53,055 nt of DNA, taken from a bacterium (lineage in GTDB: Bacteria > CAYTYR01 > UBA6262). The stretch is from NCBI GenBank assembly GCA_028712365.1, contig JAQTQE010000001.1:52516-105570 (forward strand). The letters are read 5' to 3'. Of the stretch, positions 10,248 to 19,245 are shown piece by piece. Position 1 is the stretch's first letter, and every line of letters begins with the position of its first letter. The notes under the pieces were generated by a model. The model was not told the origin of the DNA. It saw nothing but the letters and a program-made list of their open reading frames with translations, and searched no databases. The translations under genes and the position numbers were made by a program.

Positions 10248-12442
10248 GCATGAAACGGTTATTGAAACGGGAAGATCTTTTTTGGGGCGGCCTGCTGTTC
10301 TTATTCCTTATCCTGGTGTTTTATCGCTGGATATTTACGGCGGTTACTTTGTATTCCCGGGATATTTCCCATTATTACCGCCCGATGCATTTCCTGGCGG
10401 CGGAGAGTATCCAAAGGGGAATATTCCCTTTTTGGAATCCCTATGTTTCCTGCGGCCAGCCGTTTTTTGCCGTGCTACAGCATGGTTTATTATATCCAGT
10501 CTCATTACTGGAGTTCCTATTCCCTTTTGAGTGGGCTTATAAATATATCTTCATTTTTCATTTTATTTTTGCCGGAGCAGGTTTGTATTTATTGCTGCGC
10601 CAATTGGACCTGGAGCCGGTGGCCAGCCTGGCCGGGTCGATAATTTTCATTTTTAGCGGGGTGATGGCCTCGTTAATTAATTTATTGACCACTTTAGCGG
10701 CGTTGTCATGGCTTAGTTATATTTTCAGCTTCTTCTTGGCCGCGCGTAGTCGCCAGGTCAAAGCGCCCTGGATAATTTTACTGGCCTTGGCCTTTAGCAT
10801 GCAATTTTATGCCGGCCAACCTGAAGTGCTGTATTTATCGCTGGCCGCGATCATTGCCTTTGGAATGATCGCTGGCCCCAAGGGATATCAGGATAGCGGC
10901 AGGATAATAATCCCAGCCCTGGGCCTGGTCGTTTTATTTATCTTGATCGAATTATTGCCATTCGGACAATTGCTAAAACTATCTAACCGGGAGACCTTTA
11001 GTAGTTGGGAATCCCAAACTTTTTGGTCTTTTTATCCTGGACAACTGGCTGACCTGATGATTCCTTCATTTTTACGTCATTGGCCGGGGCCGGATGTTCC
11101 TCTGCCGCAAGAATGGCTTAAAAATATTTATTTTGGCCTGGGCGGGATATTACTGCTGTTTTTTGGCTTTGCCGAACGTCAGTCCAGACGTTTCTGGCTG
11201 GCATTCCTGGCGGTGGCTCTCTTGGCGGGATTTATCGCTTTTGGAAAATATACTCCTTTTTATAAGCTGATGATCAACATCACGCCTGGTCTTAAAGCTA
11301 TTCGCTATCCGGTTAAATTTATGGTCTTGTTCAACTGGTGTTTAGCGGTGATGGCGGCTATGGGGCTGCAGTTCTTAATTAAGGGCGGCCAGGGTGGGGC
11401 GAAACGCGTAAAGGCAAAATTGATACTGCTGTATGCCGGATTTACCCTGGTTTTGCTCGTGGGCGGGTGGCTGTGTTTTTGGCCTAACCAATATTTCCTT
11501 TTAGGGGTATTTACTCTTTTTGTTTTATTGTTGATCAGGCTGCAATACGCGCGTCAAAATAGGAATTTTCTCTGTCTGGCGCTGATCATTGCCTTATTTG
11601 CCGGAGGCGCTCACTTTGTCATCACGGCGGAAAAATTAACTGCCATTTCCCGGATCCAGCACCAAGGCGAGTATAAGCGGACCATTGATACCCTGGGGGC
11701 GGCTCGTTTTGCCTTGACGCCAAAAACCTATGCGGTTTTGACCGGAGCGGAGCAAGATACCAGGAACTATACTGTCCAATATCGGCTGGACGATCTTTCT
11801 ATGTGGGAATCTGTGCCTAATATGGCGATGGTTGGCCATGAATTCATTGCTAAAGGTTATGAATCGATCTATCTGGACCGGTTTTATTCTTTTTATGGTT
11901 TAACCAGCTTCCAAAGAGGGCCTTCAGCCAGCCGTATCCTGGATCTTTTAGGGGTAAAATATGTAGTAAGTTTATGGCCGATAGAGGATGATAAATTATC
12001 CTTGATAAAAGAGAATGTTTGGCAGATCTACGTGAATAGCCAGGCTTTGCCGAGGGTATTTACTACCGGGGAAAACGTCAAGATAGACACCTTGGAGGGT
12101 ATTATGCATAAAATGAAAGGGGTGGTAACCTGGCAAACTGCCCCGGAAATAAAAGATTACGGTTTACAGCAGGTCATGATCGAAGCGGAAACCCTCCAGA
12201 CGGCTAACTTGGTATTGACCGATACGTATTATCCTGGCTGGACCGCGTCGATCGATGGTCAGGAAACCGCTATTTTCCCGGCGTACTATATGCTGCGGGG
12301 CATCACTATCCCCCCCGGACGGCATACCGTGGTTTTCAAGTATCGCCCGGATCATTTTACCTGGGGTGTTTTGGTTACTATCGGCGCTTATCTTTTTTGT
12401 TTTTTTTATTTTATCAGCCAGGGGATAGCGAAAACAGATTGA
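10244..12442 (+). CDS. YfhO-like multi-pass membrane protein (paralog 2)
   Basis: SRDISHYYRPMHF...PFWNPYVSCGQPFFAVLQ...GQPEVLYL; C-terminal DTYYPGWTASIDGQE. Confidence 0.8.
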   Translation: MSMKRLLKREDLFWGGLLFLFLILVFYRWIFTAVTLYSRDISHYYRPMHFLAAESIQRGIFPFWNPYVSCGQPFFAVLQHGLLYPVSLLEFLFPFEWAYKYIFIFHFIFAGAGLYLLLRQLDLEPVASLAGSIIFIFSGVMASLINLLTTLAALSWLSYIFSFFLAARSRQVKAPWIILLALAFSMQFYAGQPEVLYLSLAAIIAFGMIAGPKGYQDSGRIIIPALGLVVLFILIELLPFGQLLKLSNRETFSSWESQTFWSFYPGQLADLMIPSFLRHWPGPDVPLPQEWLKNIYFGLGGILLLFFGFAERQSRRFWLAFLAVALLAGFIAFGKYTPFYKLMINITPGLKAIRYPVKFMVLFNWCLAVMAAMGLQFLIKGGQGGAKRVKAKLILLYAGFTLVLLVGGWLCFWPNQYFLLGVFTLFVLLLIRLQYARQNRNFLCLALIIALFAGGAHFVITAEKLTAISRIQHQGEYKRTIDTLGAARFALTPKTYAVLTGAEQDTRNYTVQYRLDDLSMWESVPNMAMVGHEFIAKGYESIYLDRFYSFYGLTSFQRGPSASRILDLLGVKYVVSLWPIEDDKLSLIKENVWQIYVNSQALPRVFTTGENVKIDTLEGIMHKMKGVVTWQTAPEIKDYGLQQVMIEAETLQTANLVLTDTYYPGWTASIDGQETAIFPAYYMLRGITIPPGRHTVVFKYRPDHFTWGVLVTIGAYLFCFFYFISQGIAKTD

Positions 12443-12457
12443 CCATGGAGCAATAAG

Positions 12458-14797
12458 ATGCGTTTGCGTAAAAAAGACTTATTCTATTTGTCCATATACT
12501 TGTTTTTCTGCGGGCTTTTTTTTAAGGATGTGATCTTCCAGGACGCCACATTTTTTTACCGTGATATAGTTCGTTATTACCAGCCGATGCATGTCTATGC
12601 CAGTGAAGGAGTGTGGCGGGGGATCATGCCTTTCTGGAATCCCTATATTTTTAGTGGCATGCCTTTCCTGGCCACTTTACAGCATGCGATCTTTTATCCC
12701 TTAAGTTTGGTCCATTATCTTTTCCCTTTTATTACCGGATTTAAATATTTATTTATCGCCCAATATGTCTTAGCGGGATTAGGCCTGTATCTGTTGCTGC
12801 GTTCTTTTTCCCTGAGTCCGGCGAGCAGCCTGGCCGGAATAATAGTTTTTACTTTCAATGGTTATTTGAGTTCCATCTTGAACCTATTGACTACTTTGTC
12901 GGCGGTAACCTGGCTGACTTTTGGCCTGCTGTTTTTTATGCGCGCGGGAAATAAAAGGGGCTGGTTCTGGCCGGTGTTGCTAAGCTTTGTCCTGGCCTTG
13001 GAATTCTATAGCGGCCAGCCGGAAGTTATGTATTTCAATCTTATCCTGTTAATTGCTTATAGCCTTTATTTACTCTGTTCCAAGTCAGCCCGGACAAAAG
13101 ATATACTTTTTATTCTCCTGGTATCAGGTATTGCCGCTTGGCTATTGATCCAGCCATTATTCCTCCTGCTGAAAGAGATGCTCAGTCTCTCGGTCCGGGA
13201 GAAGGGGGTAAAATATGATCTTGCCAGTTTCTGGTCCTTACATCCTCTTGAACTGGTCACCACTTTTATCCGCTCTTTTAGCTGGGATTTTGTCGGTCTC
13301 CGGACCTGGTTCAGGCAGTCCTGGCTGATAAGTTTTTATTTCGGTTTTTTACCTTTATTTTTTATGGCTCTTAGCTATCGTAATCCAGGTTATCGGAAAC
13401 TAGTCAGGTTTTTTACCTGGCTGGGTTTGGCCGGCTTGATCATTGCTTTGGGTAAATACACTCCGATACATAAGTTCCTTTATGCTTTTATGCCTGGTTT
13501 TAACCTGGTACGCTATCCAGTCAAGTATATCTATATTCTTGATTTGAGCATGGTAGTATTAGCCGGTATTGGCCTGGAATTTTTATTAACTGCCGGGGAA
13601 GACAAAAAAAATACCAAACGCTTGGCTGTATTTAGCGGATCTGTCCTGGGTGGTTATGCCTTGTTTTACCTGTGCCGTAATAATATCGCTGACTGGCTGG
13701 TAAAAACATATATGCAAAAGGTAGCCGCGGCTAAAATAGCTTTGTTTTACCAGGATTACCTGCCTACTATATTAAAAGATTATTTTCAGGGATTAGTTGT
13801 TTTGCTGTTGTTCGGATTGTTGTGGTTAATACGCCATAAAATAAAAGAACCTTTCTTCCACCTGGGATTAGCAGTGGTAATTTATGGCAATCTTACTTTT
13901 TTCCACTCAGTCCAGGATACGGAACCGATAGTCAGGGAAAAGTTCTACACGGATAAACCGCCAGTGATCCGGTTCCTGCAGGAAAATCTGGGTGAGAACC
14001 GGTATTTGTTTGAGAAAGAGGAACGGGTGTATGTCGGGCTTGACGACTTAAGCCGGGATAAGTTGCCGCTGCTCTCCAATATGGGACTGAATCATCACTT
14101 GGCTGATGCTGGTATTTACGAGTCACTCGATCTGGTCAAAGAACAGCATATGGTCCAGGTTTTGGAATCCCAGCCGAATTACAGTTGCACTCCACTCGGC
14201 CAAATGTTCGGGATCCGTTATATTTTTACCCAAAGGGATGATATTAAAGATCAGAACCTGCGTGTCTTGTTCACCCTGAAGAGTTTTACTGTTTATGAAA
14301 ACAAGCTGGTCCTGCCCAGAGCCATACTGGTAGCAAAAGCGGTTGTTCGCCCACAGGAAAGCGATATGGAAACAGTGAATTTCCTGTTTTCCAAGGAATT
14401 CCAGCCGGCGGAGATGGTTGTTTTAACCGGTCCCGCGTTACCTTCTGATATGAATGATAACAAGGGGGCTCTCATCAGCAGTCAACCGAAGATCATGAGC
14501 TATGATATTAATGAAGTCCTCTTGCAAGTGCAAACAGAACAACCGGCTTGGCTGGTACTTTTTGATACTAATTATCCAGGTTGGCAAGCAGAAATTAATG
14601 GCCAGGAAACTGAGCTCTATGATGCTGATTATCTCTTTCGGGCGATCAGAGTGCCAGCCGGTGATTCACTGGTCAGATTTTCTTATAGGCCAGTTAAATT
14701 TATGATTGGCGCAGTAATCGGGACCATGATCCTTGTCGTTTTAAGCGTGCTAGCCACCAGAGGCATAAGAACAAAATGTAATGGGATAGGGTGTTAG
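12458..14797 (+). CDS. YfhO-like multi-pass membrane protein (paralog 3)
   Basis: YRDIVRYYQPMHV...PFWNPYIFSGMPFLATLQ...GQPEVMYF; C-terminal DTNYPGWQAEINGQE. Confidence 0.8.
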   Translation: MRLRKKDLFYLSIYLFFCGLFFKDVIFQDATFFYRDIVRYYQPMHVYASEGVWRGIMPFWNPYIFSGMPFLATLQHAIFYPLSLVHYLFPFITGFKYLFIAQYVLAGLGLYLLLRSFSLSPASSLAGIIVFTFNGYLSSILNLLTTLSAVTWLTFGLLFFMRAGNKRGWFWPVLLSFVLALEFYSGQPEVMYFNLILLIAYSLYLLCSKSARTKDILFILLVSGIAAWLLIQPLFLLLKEMLSLSVREKGVKYDLASFWSLHPLELVTTFIRSFSWDFVGLRTWFRQSWLISFYFGFLPLFFMALSYRNPGYRKLVRFFTWLGLAGLIIALGKYTPIHKFLYAFMPGFNLVRYPVKYIYILDLSMVVLAGIGLEFLLTAGEDKKNTKRLAVFSGSVLGGYALFYLCRNNIADWLVKTYMQKVAAAKIALFYQDYLPTILKDYFQGLVVLLLFGLLWLIRHKIKEPFFHLGLAVVIYGNLTFFHSVQDTEPIVREKFYTDKPPVIRFLQENLGENRYLFEKEERVYVGLDDLSRDKLPLLSNMGLNHHLADAGIYESLDLVKEQHMVQVLESQPNYSCTPLGQMFGIRYIFTQRDDIKDQNLRVLFTLKSFTVYENKLVLPRAILVAKAVVRPQESDMETVNFLFSKEFQPAEMVVLTGPALPSDMNDNKGALISSQPKIMSYDINEVLLQVQTEQPAWLVLFDTNYPGWQAEINGQETELYDADYLFRAIRVPAGDSLVRFSYRPVKFMIGAVIGTMILVVLSVLATRGIRTKCNGIGC

Positions 14798-14893
14798 TTG
14801 AGAAAGTAAGTATAGAAGTAAGTCCAAGATTTATGGTTTAGAGCCTAAGCCCTTAGACTTAAGACCAAACTTACATCCTAACCCAACACCTAT
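14782..14893 (+). repeat. Intergenic palindromic repeat family A, copy 1
   Basis: gggtgttagttgagaaagtaagtatagaagtaagtcc...agaccaaacttacatcctaacccaacacc; arms inverted; contains the stop codon of the preceding CDS. Confidence 0.85.
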
Positions 14894-14905
14894 AATAGAG
14901 GGGGA

Positions 14906-15670
14906 ATGATGGCTAAACAAAAAATAATAGTGGTCATGCCGGCATATAACGCCGGAAAGACTATTGCTAAAACCGTACAGGATATACCGTCCGGGGTAGT
15001 AGATGAAATTATCGTGGTAGATGATGCCAGCCATGATAATACCGTGACTATAGCGCGGGAATTGGGATTGCAGGTTTTTGTCCATGAAAAAAACCTGGGT
15101 TATGGCGGCAATCAGAAAACCTGCTACCAGAAGGCCCTGGCCCGGGGAGCGGATATCATAGTCATGGTCCATCCTGATTATCAGTATGATTCCCGGCTTA
15201 TCCCTTATATGATAAAACCGATAGCTGAAGGATTGTATGATGTAATGCTGGGATCCAGGATCAGGACCAGGGCAGAGGCTTTAGCCGGGGGTATGCCCTT
15301 GTATAAATATATCAGTAACCGGGCTCTGACCCTGGTGGAAAATATATTTTTTGGGCAGAACCTGAGCGAGTTCCATACCGGATTCAGGGCTTATACCAGG
15401 AAAGTGCTGGAAACTATTCCCTGGCAGAATAATTCCGATAATTTCGTGTTTGACACAGAATTCCTGGCGGAAGCGGTTTATTGCGGTTTTCGACTGGGAG
15501 AAACGCCGGTGCCGGCGCGTTATTTTAAGGAAGCTTCATCTATTAATTTCCTGCATTCGACTATTTATGGGTTATCAACTTTAGCGGTGGTAGGAAAATT
15601 TTTCCTGCAGAAACTACGTCTGGGTAATTTTAAGATCTTTAAAAAAGTTGCAAATAATCAAAAAATGTGA
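14906..15670 (+). CDS. GT2 family glycosyltransferase (DPM-like)
   Basis: [42 protein letters not shown]. Confidence 0.88.
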   Translation: MMAKQKIIVVMPAYNAGKTIAKTVQDIPSGVVDEIIVVDDASHDNTVTIARELGLQVFVHEKNLGYGGNQKTCYQKALARGADIIVMVHPDYQYDSRLIPYMIKPIAEGLYDVMLGSRIRTRAEALAGGMPLYKYISNRALTLVENIFFGQNLSEFHTGFRAYTRKVLETIPWQNNSDNFVFDTEFLAEAVYCGFRLGETPVPARYFKEASSINFLHSTIYGLSTLAVVGKFFLQKLRLGNFKIFKKVANNQKM

Positions 15671-15680
15671 TACTAAATCC

Positions 15681-16184
15681 ATGATGATAAAACTAAGAAA
15701 AAGAATATTAAAAATGCCGGGATTTACCCTGGTTGAAACCATGGTAATGCTGGCGTTGGTGGGTTTCTTGACCACCGTATTGCTTATCTCCATGACCAGT
15801 ATTTTCAGTTACCGGGCCAAAGCAGCCTCAAGATTGCTGGTATCTGACCTTATGTTGGCCAAGAAAACCGCTGAAACCACCCAGGTCAAGAGTGGTGTTA
15901 TTTTTTACCCGGTGCAAGAGAAATACGTGGTTTATACCAGTACTTTTACTACTCCTATGGCTGATCCTGTTAATCGTAAACCTATGATTCGTGATTTTAC
16001 TAAAGGAGAGCACCGGAATGTAGATATTGTTTCCGCTGCTTTCCCGGCTGGAACAGAGTATATAGAATTCGATCCCCTGGGCCGCAATACGAGTGGCGGC
16101 AAGGCGGTACTGCAGTATGGCTCTGATTCTTATTCTGTCTGGGTAGAGGATAATACTGGCCGGGCTTACTGGACTAAACCATAG
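15681..16184 (+). CDS. Prepilin-type N-terminal methylation protein, GspH/FimT-like minor pilin
   Basis: MPGFTLVETMVMLALVGFLTTVLL class III signal; 178-aa ORF in track starts at 15648. Confidence 0.85.
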   Translation: MMIKLRKRILKMPGFTLVETMVMLALVGFLTTVLLISMTSIFSYRAKAASRLLVSDLMLAKKTAETTQVKSGVIFYPVQEKYVVYTSTFTTPMADPVNRKPMIRDFTKGEHRNVDIVSAAFPAGTEYIEFDPLGRNTSGGKAVLQYGSDSYSVWVEDNTGRAYWTKP

Positions 16185-16298
16185 ACCTCAAAGAAATGAA
16201 CGATTAACATAGCCAGACAGCTTAGAAGAAAGGTCATCTTAATCCTGTTTTATATATTTTCAGGAGGTCTAACAGGGTGAAATCCGTTAGAGGTTTAA

Positions 16299-16847
16299 AT
16301 GAAAAGTTTTGCTGAAAAAACTACAATCTCAGGTCCAATAAACTCTTCCAGCGGATTCACGCTGGCGGAGATACTGGTCGCGGTAGTAGTGATCACGGTC
16401 GCGCTGGTCCCGTTAATAACGGTCATGGGACAGGGAGTGAAAAGAAGCAAAGATCCCCAGCGTATCACTGTCGCTAATATGCTGGCGCAGGATCTGATGG
16501 AAGAAATAATGTGCAAGAAATTTGACGAGGACCCGACTAATCCGGATACAACTGCCCGTTTAGGACCGGATAGCTTGGAATCCAGGTCTGGGAATCCGAC
16601 CAGCAGGAACTATGACGACGTAGATGATTATGACGGTTTTAACGAAACTCCGCCGAAGGAAGTTGATAATACTACAATGACAGAGTATACCGGGTTTAGG
16701 AGGCGGGTGATCGTTGATTATGTCAGCGAAACCAATCTGGATACGATATCAACAGCGATCACGAGATTTAAACGTGTTAGCGTGACCGTATCCTGGGAAA
16801 ATGACACGCAAAGCGTAGTACTGCGGGCGATCAAGGGAAACTACTAA
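16299..16847 (+). CDS. Prepilin-type minor pilin, PilV/GspI-like
   Basis: SSGFTLAEILVAVVVITVALVPLITVMGQG. Confidence 0.85.
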   Translation: MKSFAEKTTISGPINSSSGFTLAEILVAVVVITVALVPLITVMGQGVKRSKDPQRITVANMLAQDLMEEIMCKKFDEDPTNPDTTARLGPDSLESRSGNPTSRNYDDVDDYDGFNETPPKEVDNTTMTEYTGFRRRVIVDYVSETNLDTISTAITRFKRVSVTVSWENDTQSVVLRAIKGNY

Positions 16848-16856
16848 TAGCTGGGA

Positions 16857-16967
16857 AGTAGGTTGTTGGTTGTGGAGGTAAGTATAGAAGTAAGTCTGGA
16901 GTTTGTGGTTTAAAGCCTATCACCCACAGACCTCAGACCAAACTTACTTCTAAACCCAATACCTAAA
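16857..16967 (+). repeat. Repeat family A, copy 2
   Basis: gtaggttgttggttgtggaggtaagtatagaagtaagtctgg...cagaccaaacttacttctaaacccaatacct. Confidence 0.88.
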
Positions 16968-16988
16968 AACGGTTGACGGGAAGAGAAG

Positions 16989-17513
16989 ATGTTAAAAAAC
17001 AAAATATTATCCGATAATAAGGGTTTATCTGGGGTGGAATTTGTAATAGGCATAGTGATTATCAGTTTAATCGTGATAGTACTCTATGATATCCTGCGTG
17101 AGACCACTAATACATACAAATACCAGGATGTGCAAATAAACGTGGTCCAGCAAGCCCGCACAGCTATGGAAAAAATGGCGCGGGAAATACGACAAGCGGA
17201 TATCTCTACTATTACCATTACTACGCTTGACGCTAACCGTGACCGGATCGATTTTAGCGCCCCGCTGGAGTTGGAAAATCCGGATGATTTGCAGATTGTG
17301 CGCTATGAGCCGCAATTGAATGGGGACCTGCAACGGACGATCACCTATGCTGCCGGCGGATCAGATACCAACGTGGTAGCCACATATATCAAGAAACTAT
17401 ATTTTACGTCAGAATATGAAGGGCAGATCGCCATTAGAATGCAAGTGTTCAACAGTTCACAGACAGTCAACCTGCCGACAAAAGTATTTCCCAGAAATAA
17501 ACCGCAACAATGA
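16989..17513 (+). CDS. PilW/GspJ-like minor pilin
   Basis: GLSGVEFVIGIVIISLIVIVLYDILRETTNTYKYQ...ARTAMEKMAREIRQAD, typical of PilW-like proteins. Confidence 0.75.
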   Translation: MLKNKILSDNKGLSGVEFVIGIVIISLIVIVLYDILRETTNTYKYQDVQINVVQQARTAMEKMAREIRQADISTITITTLDANRDRIDFSAPLELENPDDLQIVRYEPQLNGDLQRTITYAAGGSDTNVVATYIKKLYFTSEYEGQIAIRMQVFNSSQTVNLPTKVFPRNKPQQ

Positions 17514-19039
17514 CCGAGGTGGAAATGTACTTAAAAAACAAACGCGGCGCGATACTGATCATGGCCATCGGGATCATTCTTTTTGTTTTGCTCTTAGGTT
17601 TGTTATTTATTAATATCTTGATGACTGATGTCCGGGTCGCGGCTGGTTCCGAGAACTCCCTTATTGCTTTATATATCGCTGAAGCAGGGCTAAGCTGGTC
17701 ACTGCCACAACTGGATTATGACTCTAGCTGGCGCACCGGCGCGACCATGAGCTTTAACGGAGGTAGTTTTACCGTCACTCTGGAAGATGGCGATGGGGGA
17801 ACAGTCCAGCTAAAATCCGTAGGCACGTATAAAGGAGTGCAAAGAACATTAAGAGTCAGGATCCTGATGGGGAACTGGCCAATGTTCAAGTATTGCCCGG
17901 AGAGGACCGGTTATAGTTTCCCGCAGCATATCGTAGCCCGGGAGCTGGATGAGAAATGGTATTATACCGCTGGCGGCGATATCAATTCCTCACCGGCAGT
18001 GGACAAGAGCCGGGTCGTCTTTGGTTGTGACGATAACAAAGTTTATTGTATCCGGGCCTCAGACGGCGGATTTATCTGGTCCTATACCACAGGTAATGAT
18101 GTAACGTCTTCGCCGTGCATCTACAAGAACTATGTCTATGTTGGTTCACTCGATGGTTATTTTTATTGCCTTAATTTAACTACCGGCGCCCTGGTCTGGC
18201 GCTACCGTAATCCCACCAATTTGCGTCCCTGGCGGGCTTCGCCATGCGCGGTTGATGACGTGGTCTATACTGCCTGTGATGATGGCAGGGTTTATGCTTT
18301 TGATTATGAGACCGGAAATATTAAAGTGGGCTGGCCTTTCCTGATCGGTAATAATATCGCTATCTACTCCTCGCCAACCATTGATACTTCTGCCGGTGTT
18401 TTATATATTGGCGCGGACAATAGCTATTTTTACGCTATTAACCTGACTACGGCAAGTCTGGTGCCAGGCTGGCCAGAAGATATGGATGGGGCGATTAGAA
18501 GCACGGCCTGTGTCTCAGAAAGTGGTTATTGGTCCTGGCATCATCAGCAGTATGGCGGCGGGACCTATATTTATCAATGCTCCATGGGTGGAACTGTGGT
18601 TTCCTTTGATCCCTCCGGCTGGTGGCATTGGGCCACCAGGAGGACCTACGGAGATATTCAATCCTCTCCGGTATATTCACCGGAAGAAGACAGTATTTAC
18701 GTCGGCTCGGGGACCAGGAGATTATATACTTTCCGCTGCCGGGATGGCCGGCAGACAGACAGCTATAACACCAGTCATGCGGTTGACTCTACTCCGGCGG
18801 TGCAAAATGACCAGCTTTTCGTCGGTAATGATGACAATTATATAGTCGCGCTTAATATCACAAATCTGAGCCGGCGGTATCGCTACAATACCCAGGGCAA
18901 TGTTGATAGTTCTCCGGCTATTTACGGCAATAACTTGTATATTGGTTCCGACAGCAACCGTCTTTATAAATTCGCCAGCCAGGTCACTCCGACCGGAACC
19001 ATGACCGTACTGACCGAATCCTGGCGGGATACATTTTAA
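17510..19039 (+). CDS. PilX-like N-terminal anchor fused to PQQ/BamB-like beta-propeller
   Basis: N-term RGAILIMAIGIILFVLLLGLLFI...AEAGLSWSLPQL (PilX_N-like); then about 8 blades marked by SSPA/SSPC/ASPC/SSPT/STAC/SSPV/STPA/SSPA with VYVGSLDGYFYCLNLTTGALVWRY-type repeats. Confidence 0.85.
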   Translation: MTEVEMYLKNKRGAILIMAIGIILFVLLLGLLFINILMTDVRVAAGSENSLIALYIAEAGLSWSLPQLDYDSSWRTGATMSFNGGSFTVTLEDGDGGTVQLKSVGTYKGVQRTLRVRILMGNWPMFKYCPERTGYSFPQHIVARELDEKWYYTAGGDINSSPAVDKSRVVFGCDDNKVYCIRASDGGFIWSYTTGNDVTSSPCIYKNYVYVGSLDGYFYCLNLTTGALVWRYRNPTNLRPWRASPCAVDDVVYTACDDGRVYAFDYETGNIKVGWPFLIGNNIAIYSSPTIDTSAGVLYIGADNSYFYAINLTTASLVPGWPEDMDGAIRSTACVSESGYWSWHHQQYGGGTYIYQCSMGGTVVSFDPSGWWHWATRRTYGDIQSSPVYSPEEDSIYVGSGTRRLYTFRCRDGRQTDSYNTSHAVDSTPAVQNDQLFVGNDDNYIVALNITNLSRRYRYNTQGNVDSSPAIYGNNLYIGSDSNRLYKFASQVTPTGTMTVLTESWRDTF

Positions 19040-19056
19040 TTCCAGTCTCAAAGTAA

Positions 19057-19150
19057 CAGGGTGAAAGGTATAGAAGTAGGTCTAAAGTTAGAAGTTTAGA
19101 GCCTAAGGCCTATAGACTTCAGACCAAACTTACTTCCAAAACTTACACCT
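19057..19150 (+). repeat. Repeat family A, copy 3
   Basis: cagggtgaaaggtatagaagtaggtct...gacttcagaccaaacttacttccaaaacttacacctg. Confidence 0.85.
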
Positions 19151-19160
19151 GTTTTTTCAC

Positions 19161-19189
19161 TTTACAAACTAAAACAATAAGCATATAAT
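19161..19189 (+). promoter_or_regulatory. Sigma70-like promoter for the pilMN operon
   Basis: TTTACA - 17 nt - TATAAT, about 57 nt upstream of the TTG start with AGGAGAGG ribosome-binding site. Confidence 0.7.
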
Positions 19190-19245
19190 ATACTATATCT
19201 TGTATTATTTTTTTTCGGCCCCACAATATTTAGGAGAGGTCAGCA

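Noticed and set aside
16268-16291. Cobalamin-riboswitch-like motif (AGGGTGAAATCC within TCTAAC...GTTAGA hairpin) before the PilV-like gene
   Set aside because: Only a short motif; no other conserved cobalamin riboswitch elements seen, so treated as a simple hairpin
18486-18845. ORF inside the PilX-propeller gene in another frame
   Set aside because: No recognisable motif and fully overlaps a coherent propeller reading frame
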